Positions 8,826 through 16,312 of a stretch of DNA of 64,000 nucleotides are shown piece by piece. This DNA comes from an uncultured Spirochaetales bacterium. GTDB lineage: Bacteria > Spirochaetota > Spirochaetia > Sphaerochaetales > Sphaerochaetaceae. The notes beneath the pieces are model-generated. The model had not been told where the DNA came from. It did no database searches and was given only the letters and a program-made list of their open reading frames with translations. A program made the translations under genes and the position numbers. Location of the stretch: the NCBI GenBank assembly GCA_944392695.1, contig CALXXN010000007.1, forward strand, positions 1-64,000. The letters run 5' to 3'. Each line of letters opens with the position of its first letter. The first letter of the stretch is position 1.

Positions 8826-8957
8826 TCTGGAATAGAATGTGGAATAACATCTGGAATCAAATGTGGAAAAGATTCTGTAATGTGTTCCGACTTTATTCTT
8901 GGAAGAGAATCTGGATTTGTTTCTGGATGTTGTTCTGGTTCTTGGTGTGGCCTAGAA
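8826..8957. repeat. Eleven tandem 12-bp repeats (iteron-like array)
   Basis: The stretch divides without a gap into eleven 12-mers with approximate consensus tCTGGAATnnaa; the third and later positions keep TGG in nine units. Units 1-4 and 7-9 are closest to consensus, while units 5 and 6 are decayed. The array lies directly behind the replisome organizer-like gene. It can also be read as a Trp-every-fourth-residue peptide (GTG at 8777, 62 codons, no good SD), ending in a hydrophobic segment. I favour a DNA-binding array. Confidence 0.75.
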
Positions 8958-8994
8958 GTAATTAATGAAAGAAGCAACCAAGTAAGTAAAGGAG

Positions 8995-9120
8995 GGCTTT
9001 TTCGAGCCAGCGAAGTGTTCAACGCCGCACACTTCGCTTAAAAAGCCAACTCCTTTGACGAGTGGAAAAATGAAGAGGGGGAAAATGCGGCCTTCATAAA
9101 GGTAGAGCATTTTTCCACTC
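8995..9120. repeat. Two large inverted repeats, possible origin structures
   Basis: The first structure nests two palindromes: GGCTTTTT (8995-9002) with AAAAAGCC (9040-9047), and inside it AGCGAAGTG (9009-9017) with CACTTCGCT (9030-9038). The second is a 13-bp perfect repeat, GAGTGGAAAAATG (9060-9072) with CATTTTTCCACTC (9108-9120), around a 35-nt loop. Neither flanks a recognisable gene end closely. Their place behind the repeat array suggests replication or transfer sites; a structured RNA is the alternative. No protein-coding gene is visible between 8773 and 9217. Confidence 0.6.
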
Positions 9121-9217
9121 TTGCAAGAATCAATCAGAAAAGAAGAGCCAGTCTTGGAACTGCACATTTGCAAGCTGGTTTCATCAATGCCATTGCAACA
9201 GGATTGAAGGTGATGAA

Positions 9218-9466
9218 ATGGAAGATAAAGTCAGGAAAGAAATGCAGAGTCCATTGATTCAGCTGAAGCTGAAGATGATCAGGGACAATGTTGATCGTTG
9301 GGACGCACTCTGGGCTTCATATGAAGGACGCTATAAGGGGATGTCTGAAGATGAGATCAGGGCTTTCAATGCAGAACTTCGTGTCATTGCGAACGACACG
9401 ATGAATGAGCTGTCATCAATCAGGAAGAGGCTGTCAAGGAAGAGCGTACCTTTTGAAGAAGTATAG
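9218..9466 (+). CDS. Small helical hypothetical protein
   Basis: An 82-residue, highly charged, predominantly helical protein with no motif that I recognise (starts MEDKVRKEMQSP, ends RKSVPFEEV). AAGGTGA lies 5 nt before the ATG, which supports real translation. No signal peptide or membrane segment. It follows the putative origin region, where mobile elements often keep small accessory or copy-control proteins, but nothing in the sequence assigns a role. The 176 bp after it, up to the ankyrin gene, hold no feature I can support. Confidence 0.55.
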   Translation: MEDKVRKEMQSPLIQLKLKMIRDNVDRWDALWASYEGRYKGMSEDEIRAFNAELRVIANDTMNELSSIRKRLSRKSVPFEEV

Positions 9467-9642
9467 CCAACTCGAAGCTTTATGAGACATTGATGAGGCA
9501 AGCGTAGGTGATTGCATTCCTGCAGTATTTATGGATGCCATCGAGGCACCACTATCTTATGTTTCGTTTGGGTCTTTCCATCGACCTGCACTGTCGTGCA
9601 TGGTAAACTGCCTTTGTATAATTTCGTTCTGATGGGTGTTAT

Positions 9643-12135
9643 ATGCGATTGATCATTGCGCTTTGTCTATTTTTATCTCTGTTAGCGTCTTCTTGTACAA
9701 CATCACAACTTGACTCAAGTGAAGTCTTTCTACAAGAGACGATTTCGAATGTGAATTTGTTCCAGCTAGTAGCAGAAGAGGAGGCTTCTGACGAAGAGGT
9801 GATAAGCACTATTGAGGCCTTTCGTTCTGCTGGAATAAGTGTTGACCGTGACTATGATAGGAACACTGGAGAGACTGCTTTGGCACGAGCAGTTAGTGAT
9901 GGTCGGATTGAAGTTGTTAAGGCTCTGCTGGAAGCAGGAGCACGCCCAGAAGGTCTAGAGCGAGATTGGAGTCCTTTGTTTTCCGCTGTGTTCTATGGAT
10001 ATGCAGACATCGTAGAAGTACTTCTTGAATATCATGCAAACCCCAATGCGAAAACTCCTCTTCTTTTTGAGAATGGCTACAATACACCTTTGAATATTGC
10101 TTGTAATCGAATGTACCAAATGCCAGCAGAGGCTAGGATTCAAATTGTAGAGTTGTTACTTTCTGCCGGTGCTGACCCAAATGCTGTTGGAGAGGGTGGC
10201 AATACACCATTGATGAATTCATTGAGCGTATCAACTCCGACCGATATCCCCAGTGAAATTCCAATCCTTCTCATAAAATATGGGGCTGATGTAAATTATG
10301 TAAATGATCATGGATGGACTCCGTTTTTGTATGCGGCGACAAACAATGTTGATGAGGGTCTTGTTTGGGTTCTGATAGAAGCAGGTGCAGATATACACAA
10401 GAAAACAGAAGCATCTGGTGGGGTACTTGTCACGCTTGCAAAATACAAGTCCCTTGACATGGTGAAATACTTTGTAACCGAGGGGTTCGACCCGAATGAA
10501 AGAAATATCTTGGGATTCAATCTGCTCCATGCGATTTGCGATTCTGATAAGAATTGTACTGTAGATGGAATCAGATACGCTCTTTCATTAGGATTGGATG
10601 TCAATAGCCGAACTGATTGGGGATGGACTCCATTGAGTCTCGCAGCTTCCCAAACAGATGATGTTGGAGTCATTGAATGTCTGCTTAATGCTGGGGCTGT
10701 AATCAATGTAGCTGATAATGATGGCATTACCCCTGTCATGTCCGCTTTGGCACACAACCCCAATATACAGATATCGAGATATCTAATCAGCAATGGAGCT
10801 GATTTGGTCAATGCTACCTTTAGAGGCGAAGTCAGCGCATTTACATACATTTGCGGTGTTGGAGAATATAACGACAACCTTTCATTGTTGCTTGATATGG
10901 GCTTTGATATAAATGACCAGAGCAGTACCGGCACTACACCTTTGATGTATGCCTGCAATATTTTTATGCCTGAGCCAGGAAGAATTAGATTCCTCCTCGA
11001 GAATGGAGCAGATCCAACGCTTCATGATAGCCAGTTCAAAACAGCGCTGGATTATGCAAGAGCGAATAGTCAAATTTATAACACGGACGAGTATTGGCTT
11101 CTTAATGATGCGTACTATAATCACAATCTTCAGGAATCGGACACCTTAGTGAACTCGATAGAGGAAGGTCCAGTATCAGACGCACCAGCGTCTGAAAAGC
11201 GATTGGTTGAATTTGATTCCATAGGAATATCTTTTGAATTGCCCGAAGGGCCTGTTGGAATGATCTCAACTGATGAGGAGATAATATCTGGAGTAACAAA
11301 AGACGGCGCACTGCCCATATTGGAGATGAACGACTCTGAAGCGTTATGTTACATAACAGTGACAGCATCGTATATGCCTAGCGAGACATACATCTATCTG
11401 GATGAAAGCTGGGTCAATAACCTGTTTGACATGCTTGATATCGATGAATATTACGATGCTATAGGCTTGGATTTTCAGAGGTCGTCAGTATTTGATGCTG
11501 GGCTTGTTGATTTCATAAAACTGCAGTTCGCAGGGGAAGGATACTATGCCGGTATGTATGTATCCGAATATCAGACTGTTATAAACAAGTACAGTCTCAC
11601 CTTTACTGTGTTTTCGGGCAATCAGCAACAGGGTGAAAAGGCGCTTGAAGCATTGCTTGCTTCCATTGCGTTAAGTGGATATGGAGAATTGCCAAAATGC
11701 TATTCTCCTGTAATTCGTATGGAGACTAACGGATTGACCATCGATTGCCCTGAAGGTTATTCGTGGGAGAGATCCTTGTTCCTTGATAGTGTGGCTATAC
11801 ATTCGAATTCTCCTGAAGCGGATAAGACATTGCTTACATGTTCAGTTACTGACCTCTATGAATCCTTGTCCCCAGTAGACAAGATGGCAACAAGCAGACG
11901 CAGTCTTGATTACCCGGACAAGGAGATTCTTGCTGAAGCAATCCAAGTTGACCCAGATTCAATAAGTAGTGAGATTGTTGGAGAAGATCTCTGGTACCGA
12001 ACAACTTTGGTGGATGACGGTGATGTTGTGTATTTCAGAATACGTGATGGCTATCATGAGGTATTTTCCTGCAGGGCGACATCTGAGCAGGAGGCTCTCT
12101 TGAGGGAGATTCTTGAGACAATCAGATATGAATAG
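9643..12135 (+). CDS. Ankyrin-repeat lipoprotein with two C-terminal domains
   Basis: An 830-residue exported lipoprotein. The N-terminus is a signal peptide with lipobox LASSC (Cys18). About residues 50-480 are a run of ankyrin repeats (for example ALARAVSDGRIEVVKALLEA, NTPLNIACN, WTPLSLAAS, TTPLMYACN), a scaffold for protein binding. The C-terminal 300 residues appear to be two related domains: one from IGISFELPEGPVG to about 690, another from NGLTIDCPEGYSW to the end. Each opens with a hydrophobic-strand/PEG motif and closes with an amphipathic helix. Its location in the island with restriction and integrase genes suggests horizontally carried cargo. Partner unknown. Confidence 0.82.
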   Translation: MRLIIALCLFLSLLASSCTTSQLDSSEVFLQETISNVNLFQLVAEEEASDEEVISTIEAFRSAGISVDRDYDRNTGETALARAVSDGRIEVVKALLEAGARPEGLERDWSPLFSAVFYGYADIVEVLLEYHANPNAKTPLLFENGYNTPLNIACNRMYQMPAEARIQIVELLLSAGADPNAVGEGGNTPLMNSLSVSTPTDIPSEIPILLIKYGADVNYVNDHGWTPFLYAATNNVDEGLVWVLIEAGADIHKKTEASGGVLVTLAKYKSLDMVKYFVTEGFDPNERNILGFNLLHAICDSDKNCTVDGIRYALSLGLDVNSRTDWGWTPLSLAASQTDDVGVIECLLNAGAVINVADNDGITPVMSALAHNPNIQISRYLISNGADLVNATFRGEVSAFTYICGVGEYNDNLSLLLDMGFDINDQSSTGTTPLMYACNIFMPEPGRIRFLLENGADPTLHDSQFKTALDYARANSQIYNTDEYWLLNDAYYNHNLQESDTLVNSIEEGPVSDAPASEKRLVEFDSIGISFELPEGPVGMISTDEEIISGVTKDGALPILEMNDSEALCYITVTASYMPSETYIYLDESWVNNLFDMLDIDEYYDAIGLDFQRSSVFDAGLVDFIKLQFAGEGYYAGMYVSEYQTVINKYSLTFTVFSGNQQQGEKALEALLASIALSGYGELPKCYSPVIRMETNGLTIDCPEGYSWERSLFLDSVAIHSNSPEADKTLLTCSVTDLYESLSPVDKMATSRRSLDYPDKEILAEAIQVDPDSISSEIVGEDLWYRTTLVDDGDVVYFRIRDGYHEVFSCRATSEQEALLREILETIRYE

Positions 12136-12184
12136 GTGCTCCGAGAAGACAGCCCAGACGAGTTCTGAAGACTTTGAAACATGG

Positions 12185-12252
12185 CATGAGGGTAAGTCAA
12201 TTGTCTATCCTCATGCTCATATTGAGTAGCTTTGACCTCGTTGTCTACTCAA
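12185..12252. repeat. Two adjacent inverted repeats after the ankyrin gene
   Basis: CATGAGG (12185-12191) pairs with CCTCATG (12209-12215). TTGAGTAG (12222-12229) pairs with CTACTCAA (12245-12252). They sit about 50-115 bp after the ankyrin-gene stop and could end its transcript, although neither is followed by a strong U-tract. Confidence 0.45.
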
Positions 12253-12307
12253 TCCTCGTGTATTTCAGTTTCATGAAAATGTGTACGTTGGGCAAGATAA
12301 ATAATGG

Positions 12308-12431
12308 GCGTTTACCTTTGAGAAGCAACTGACTGTGCTGTAAGTGTTTATCATGTTTACCTTGCAATAGCTGTGAAAGCGGAAGGTAAACGCTTGTTTT
12401 ACCGGGTTTTCTATCAGGTTTGATTCCCGGT
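12308..12431. promoter_or_regulatory. Repeated GTTTACCTT sites and hairpin upstream of the endonuclease gene
   Basis: GTTTACCTT occurs at 12310-12318 and 12355-12363, and inverted at 12383-12391; the outer copies extend to an 11-bp inverted repeat (12308-12318 with 12383-12393). ACCGGG (12401-12406) and CCCGGT (12426-12431) then form a hairpin followed by TTTTTC. Restriction genes are usually controlled by operators or attenuation, so these are candidate control sites; no controller-protein gene is visible nearby. No gene is seen in 12136-12529. Confidence 0.4.
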
Positions 12432-12529
12432 TTTTCTCTGAATATGTCCTTGTGTGGCCGCGATTGTCTTCTGATTCGTTCCCTGGTGTGGTATCCTTTA
12501 CTTGTACGGATAAATACCAGGGGTAAGAG

Positions 12530-13795
12530 ATGGACTTCAATCAACTTTGCAGCTGTCTGAAGCAATATGGCGCATCATGGATGATATTCAAGGAGTTGTC
12601 TGAGAATGACAATTCGAAGAATCAGGTCTATCTTGGTGGCTCCTATGAAGTCCTTCAAGAAATCCCACATGGTGAGATCACGACTTTCTCGGATTGCAAG
12701 AGACCGAACATGAAGGCGAAGCTTGATTTCTGGTGGGTCTCCGACAACGGATCTGCAGCCAATGCTCCAGGTGCCCAGCTGATTCTCTACCCCAAGTATC
12801 CGGAAGTTCGTCTTTCTGGCTTCCTCAAAAGCTGTCCTACTGCACCTTCTGCCCACTTCCAGGTAATCAATCGTGAAGATCGGACAGGAGACAAGGATGG
12901 CCGAGTCCTAGTCATGGCTCCTGTCGGAGAACGGATTTATGCCTATCTTGCTCCTCGGGGAGCTTCTATAGCGGCTCATCTTATTGGCCTTCCCCATGAT
13001 GGCCTTTTCGGCCACGTCGAATTCGGTTATGAAGATTCGAAGACCGAGCTCATCAGACATCTCAGAATACAATATGCTACAAACCCACACGAGCTTGTCA
13101 GAATGTTTCCCGATGGAGAAATCCGGCATTACAAGGCAAGAAATGCAGCGGGATACACACTTGAAGCAAGTTTCGGCATCATTCCAAATGGAACTCCGGA
13201 ACCTGATTTCAAAGGCTGGGAACTCAAGTGCTATGGCAGTTCTTCTGTCACTCTCATGACGCCAGAACCGGATGGTGGATTGTATGAAAAGCTCGGGACA
13301 AGGGATTTTGTTGAACAATATGGCCATGTAGCAGAAGACGGTGGCATGTATTTCACAGGGCCATATCGCGCTACTGAAAACACAAAGTTCGGTAGTCCTC
13401 GCAAACTTGTCGTCGAGGGGTTCAATATAGAGGATGGCAAGATTGAAGATGTTGATGGAGCTATTGTATTGCTTCAAGATGAGGATACAGAGCTTGCAAC
13501 ATGGTCTTTCTCACATCTGCTTGGACACTGGGGTCGCAAACATAACAAGGCCTGTTATGTAAGATATGAAAAGGAATCCGATACTCAAATCAATTATCTT
13601 CCTAAGGTCTTCTTAGGAGAAGGGACATCTCCGATTTTCCTGCTAAGGGCCATTCTTGCGAATGTTGTCATCTATGATCCTGGATCCAGAGTCAAGCTGG
13701 ATGGAAGCATGAAGGCCAGAAGCCAGTTCAGAATTAATCATAAGGACTTGTGTCTTCTGTATAGCAAGTACGAACATGTAGACATATCAAAATAA
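12530..13795 (+). CDS. Type II restriction endonuclease, MvaI/BcnI family
   Basis: Restriction enzyme expected to cut a short CC-N-GG-type site left unmethylated by the partner C5 methylase at 14665. The 421-residue protein carries the MvaI/BcnI-like catalytic block: AAGYTLEASFGI followed by PDFKGWELK, in which Asp226, Glu231 and Lys233 fit the D...ExK active site of the PD-(D/E)XK fold. Family members such as MvaI (CCWGG) and BcnI (CCSGG) act as monomeric nickases; the chain here is longer, with an extra N-terminal region of about 150 residues. ATG follows GGGGTAAGAG. Specificity is inferred from the methylase, not shown. Confidence 0.82.
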   Translation: MDFNQLCSCLKQYGASWMIFKELSENDNSKNQVYLGGSYEVLQEIPHGEITTFSDCKRPNMKAKLDFWWVSDNGSAANAPGAQLILYPKYPEVRLSGFLKSCPTAPSAHFQVINREDRTGDKDGRVLVMAPVGERIYAYLAPRGASIAAHLIGLPHDGLFGHVEFGYEDSKTELIRHLRIQYATNPHELVRMFPDGEIRHYKARNAAGYTLEASFGIIPNGTPEPDFKGWELKCYGSSSVTLMTPEPDGGLYEKLGTRDFVEQYGHVAEDGGMYFTGPYRATENTKFGSPRKLVVEGFNIEDGKIEDVDGAIVLLQDEDTELATWSFSHLLGHWGRKHNKACYVRYEKESDTQINYLPKVFLGEGTSPIFLLRAILANVVIYDPGSRVKLDGSMKARSQFRINHKDLCLLYSKYEHVDISK

Positions 13796-13817
13796 AGAAA
13801 ATCTTATGTCAAAAGTA

Positions 13818-13857
13818 AGAGCTTGACGTGAATGGTATTTTTGTCAAGCTCTCTTTT
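13818..13857 (+). terminator. Intrinsic terminator after the endonuclease gene
   Basis: AGAGCTTGAC (13818-13827) and GTCAAGCTCT (13843-13852) form a perfect 10-bp stem followed by CTTTTCTC. It lies between convergent genes and may serve both strands. Confidence 0.8.
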
Positions 13858-13862
13858 CTCTT

Positions 13863-14363
13863 CTACTCAAAAACAAAGTTTTCTGATGGGAAGTAGCGGC
13901 CTCCGAATTCATTCACTTTAATTTTGTCCTTACTGTTTGTTATTTTTCCAACGCCTTCAAAGTCAATAGTTATCATATTCCATAGACTATCATAATCAGT
14001 AAGTGTAAGTATCGCGTCTGTAATTGAACTAGTACGAGAAATTGCCAAATCCTCGATTGTTAACGGTCCAGGATTTGTCTTGCTCAAATTAACTGTTACA
14101 CATAAATCTCCATCTTTTAGAACAACACCAGTAATGGATTCGTTTTCCCCGATTTCTCGCTGAAGAATTTCCTCGACCTCTGATATAAAAGTTTCGGGAG
14201 AAATTTCTTGCGCTTCAATTGCAACATCACTAGTGGCTTGCTTGACTTCCTTGCTGCTTATATTTCCAAAAACAGAAACGAGAATAACAACAATAATAAC
14301 CCAAAACCACCATTTCTTATAAATTGGCTTCTTTACAGAATTCTTGGCTTCCTTTTTTTGCAT
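13863..14363 (-). CDS. Small membrane-anchored hypothetical protein
   Basis: About 166 residues: a short basic cytoplasmic end (KKEAKNSVKKPIYKKW), one transmembrane segment (FWVIIVVILVSVFG) and a mainly acidic extracytoplasmic domain of mixed alpha/beta character. The layout resembles the N-terminal anchors of many small Firmicutes exported proteins, consistent with transfer. The ATG at 14363 is preferred because GAGGT lies 9 nt upstream; the ATG at 14372 would put that SD directly against the start. It lies between the restriction and methylase genes on the opposite strand. No motif indicates function. Confidence 0.65.
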   Translation of the reverse strand: MQKKEAKNSVKKPIYKKWWFWVIIVVILVSVFGNISSKEVKQATSDVAIEAQEISPETFISEVEEILQREIGENESITGVVLKDGDLCVTVNLSKTNPGPLTIEDLAISRTSSITDAILTLTDYDSLWNMITIDFEGVGKITNSKDKIKVNEFGGRYFPSENFVFE

Positions 14364-14406
14364 AACGCCCATACCTCAAGTTTAGTTGATACTACCTTTA
14401 TTAGAA

Positions 14407-14415
14407 ATTATAACA
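14407..14415 (-). promoter_or_regulatory. Extended -10 promoter for the small membrane protein
   Basis: On the minus strand TGT-TATAAT is a perfect extended -10 element about 45 nt upstream of the 14363 start. No good -35 is visible at 17 nt, as is common for extended -10 promoters. Confidence 0.5.
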
Positions 14416-14664
14416 CAAAAGTAACTGACGAATAGAAGAGCTTACCAACATCCGTATCCAGAAATCCTGAGCGACTTGAAGAATAGTATTCTAGGCCGTT
14501 GTTGAAACACAGAAAGAAACCGAGTCTATCGATAACGGGGAATGTGTTACACGGATAAAAAGTATTATACCGCTGAGTGTAATGTCTCTTGCATAGTTGC
14601 TCCAATTTGGACTAACATCTAGGTATAAATCGGTACCAAAAGAGTCCCAGAAGGAGAGATATGG

Positions 14665-15813
14665 ATGTCCCAGCAGTTCCATTGCACGTTCTCAGATGAT
14701 TTCAGCTCGCAGCTCAAAGATGCTTGTAAAGCTATGGAGGTCTCTCCTCAGCAACTGATATCCGATGCCGTTCTGGCATTCATTAAGGCCAGGCGTGAAG
14801 TTGACTCTCCTGCCGATGTCGGCAATTTCAGTTTCATTGATTTGTTTGCAGGAATCGGTGGCATGAGGATTGCTTACCAGTCTGTGGGAGGTCACTGTGT
14901 CTTCTCTTCTGAGTGGGACAAGAAATGTCAGGAAACCTATTACAAGAATTTTGGGGAGATTCCATACGGAGATATCACCAAAATCAGTGCATCCGATATT
15001 CCAGATCATGACATCTTGGTAGCTGGATTCCCATGTCAGCCTTTCTCGATTGCTGGCGTTTCGAAGAAGAATAGTCTTGGGAGGGCTACAGGATTCGAAG
15101 ACAAGACTCAAGGAACATTGTTCTTTGATGTTTGTAGGATCCTGAAAGAGAAGAGGCCAAAGGCTTTCATGCTTGAGAATGTCAAAAACCTCAAGAGTCA
15201 TGATAAAGGCAATACATGGAAGGTGATTGAGAGTTCTCTCAAAGAACTGGATTATGAAGTTTTCAATGCGATTCTCGATGGGCAGGACTTTGTTCCACAG
15301 CACAGGGAAAGGATTCTCATCATCGGTTTTGACAAGCACCGCTACGGAGAAGGAATCAAGTACGAGTTCAATTACAAGAAGCCAGAACACAAGAAGTGTC
15401 TGAATGACATTCTAGAGAAGGATGTCCCTGAGAAATACACTCTTACACCTCATCTCTGGGAATATCTTCAGAATTATGCAGCCAAGCATAAAGCTGCTGG
15501 TAATGGATTTGGTTATGGAATGCCTGATCTGAATGGAATATCGAGAACTCTCAGCGCAAGGTACTACAAGGACGGTTCTGAGATTTTGATTAACCGTGGG
15601 GAAGGAGAAATTCCTCGCCGTCTCACTCCAAGGGAATGCGCAAGGCTCCAAGGCTTCCCTGATGACTTCAAGATTGTCGTGAGTGACACACAGTCATATA
15701 AACAGTTCGGCAATTCTGTTGTCGTTCCACTCATGTCAGCTGTCGCCGAGACTGTTGTAGAAAAGGTCAAGGAGCTTGACGGAATGTGTATGAAGGCAGA
15801 GTGCGCAGTCTGA
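14665..15813 (+). CDS. DNA (cytosine-5)-methyltransferase, Dcm/CCNGG type
   Basis: Modification enzyme of the island restriction system. Of 382 residues, the first 50 are an extra helical segment. C5-methylase motifs follow in order: I ([14 protein letters not shown]), IV with catalytic Cys124 (GFPCQPFS), VI (MLENVKNL), VIII ([12 protein letters not shown]), IX ([15 protein letters not shown]) and X (QFGNSVVVP). The target-recognition region contains GNGFGYG and [15 protein letters not shown], which I know from Dcm, M.EcoRII and related CCWGG/CCNGG enzymes; with the MvaI-like nuclease, CCWGG is the best guess. AAGGAG lies 8 nt before the ATG. The nuclease gene is separated from it by a membrane-protein gene. 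Confidence 0.92.
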   Translation: MSQQFHCTFSDDFSSQLKDACKAMEVSPQQLISDAVLAFIKARREVDSPADVGNFSFIDLFAGIGGMRIAYQSVGGHCVFSSEWDKKCQETYYKNFGEIPYGDITKISASDIPDHDILVAGFPCQPFSIAGVSKKNSLGRATGFEDKTQGTLFFDVCRILKEKRPKAFMLENVKNLKSHDKGNTWKVIESSLKELDYEVFNAILDGQDFVPQHRERILIIGFDKHRYGEGIKYEFNYKKPEHKKCLNDILEKDVPEKYTLTPHLWEYLQNYAAKHKAAGNGFGYGMPDLNGISRTLSARYYKDGSEILINRGEGEIPRRLTPRECARLQGFPDDFKIVVSDTQSYKQFGNSVVVPLMSAVAETVVEKVKELDGMCMKAECAV

Positions 15814-15886
15814 GTATGACCGGGACCCGCTGATCAAGAAGATTGAGACTAGAGTTTTGACATCCCATTTGCCGTTTCATCCCAAG

Positions 15887-15916
15887 CATCAGGACCCTAT
15901 GGTTAGCGTCCTGATG
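15887..15916 (+). terminator. Hairpin after the methylase gene
   Basis: CATCAGGAC (15887-15895) and GTCCTGATG (15908-15916) are a perfect 9-bp inverted repeat with a 12-nt loop, 73 nt after the stop. The following TTGAATTGG is only weakly U-rich. Confidence 0.5.
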
Positions 15917-16013
15917 TTGAATTGGTGCCATGTTTGACAGCGTTGTACGCTAATGGAAAACTGGAGAAGCGGGCGATTCTCTATTCCTTTTTCTATGCTC
16001 GAAACCACTTGAG

Positions 16014-16072
16014 AATGAAACAACTCCCTGTTTGAAAGGGAGTTGCGAGTAGTGGAGCTGATCGGGATCGAA
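16014..16072. repeat. Proximal att repeat at the 3' end of tRNA-Ala
   Basis: This copy comprises the last 20 nt of tRNA-Ala (16053-16072) and its downstream terminator. It matches 2356-2414 in two exact blocks (17 and 20 nt). It is the intact tRNA end, as expected for the att side that restores the gene. Confidence 0.85.
16021..16045 (-). terminator. tRNA-Ala terminator
   Basis: CAACTCCCT and AGGGAGTTG form a 9-bp stem; on the minus strand it is followed by TTTCATT, directly downstream of tRNA-Ala. A decayed copy exists in the distal att repeat. Confidence 0.65.
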
Positions 16073-16126
16073 CCGACTACCTATTGAATGCCATTCAATC
16101 GCTCTAGCCAGGTGAGCTACAGCCCC
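16053..16126 (-). tRNA. tRNA-Ala(GGC)
   Basis: A 74-nt cloverleaf on the minus strand: acceptor GGGGCTG/CAGCTCC with one G-U pair, D-stem GCTC/GAGC, anticodon stem ATTGA/TCAAT around loop ATGGCAT (anticodon GGC), T-stem GTCGG/CCGAT with loop TTCGATC, discriminator A. CCA is not encoded. Its 3' end is the integration site of the island to its left. The 186 bp between it and asd hold no clear gene. Confidence 0.95.
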
Positions 16127-16312
16127 ATTCGTCAAACGACTTGGGTACATTACCCCAAAGCGGGAAAAATGTCCATAGGGTATGGCAAAAGTTTGGTGTT
16201 CCAGTGGAAGTCTAGTTGTTGGAAGACTTTGCGTATCTATTGCACAAACGAAACAATTGCAATACCCTTCGCTTGCTTATAGCAATATTCACCGTTTAAG
16301 GATGGGTTTGCC

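Noticed and set aside
8826-8957. CRISPR array
   Set aside because: The units are 12 bp and contiguous, with no spacers and no cas genes; no CRISPR-like repeat-spacer pattern was seen elsewhere in the window.
8777-8965. 62-codon Trp-rich reading frame (GTG start) over the 12-bp array
   Set aside because: No convincing SD and a GTG start; the periodic Trp residues follow directly from the TGG in each repeat. Kept only as an alternative reading of the repeat.
15814-15943. Open frame after the methylase that might be a vsr-type repair gene
   Set aside because: The translation lacks the Vsr endonuclease motifs and there is no start codon with an SD; treated as non-coding.
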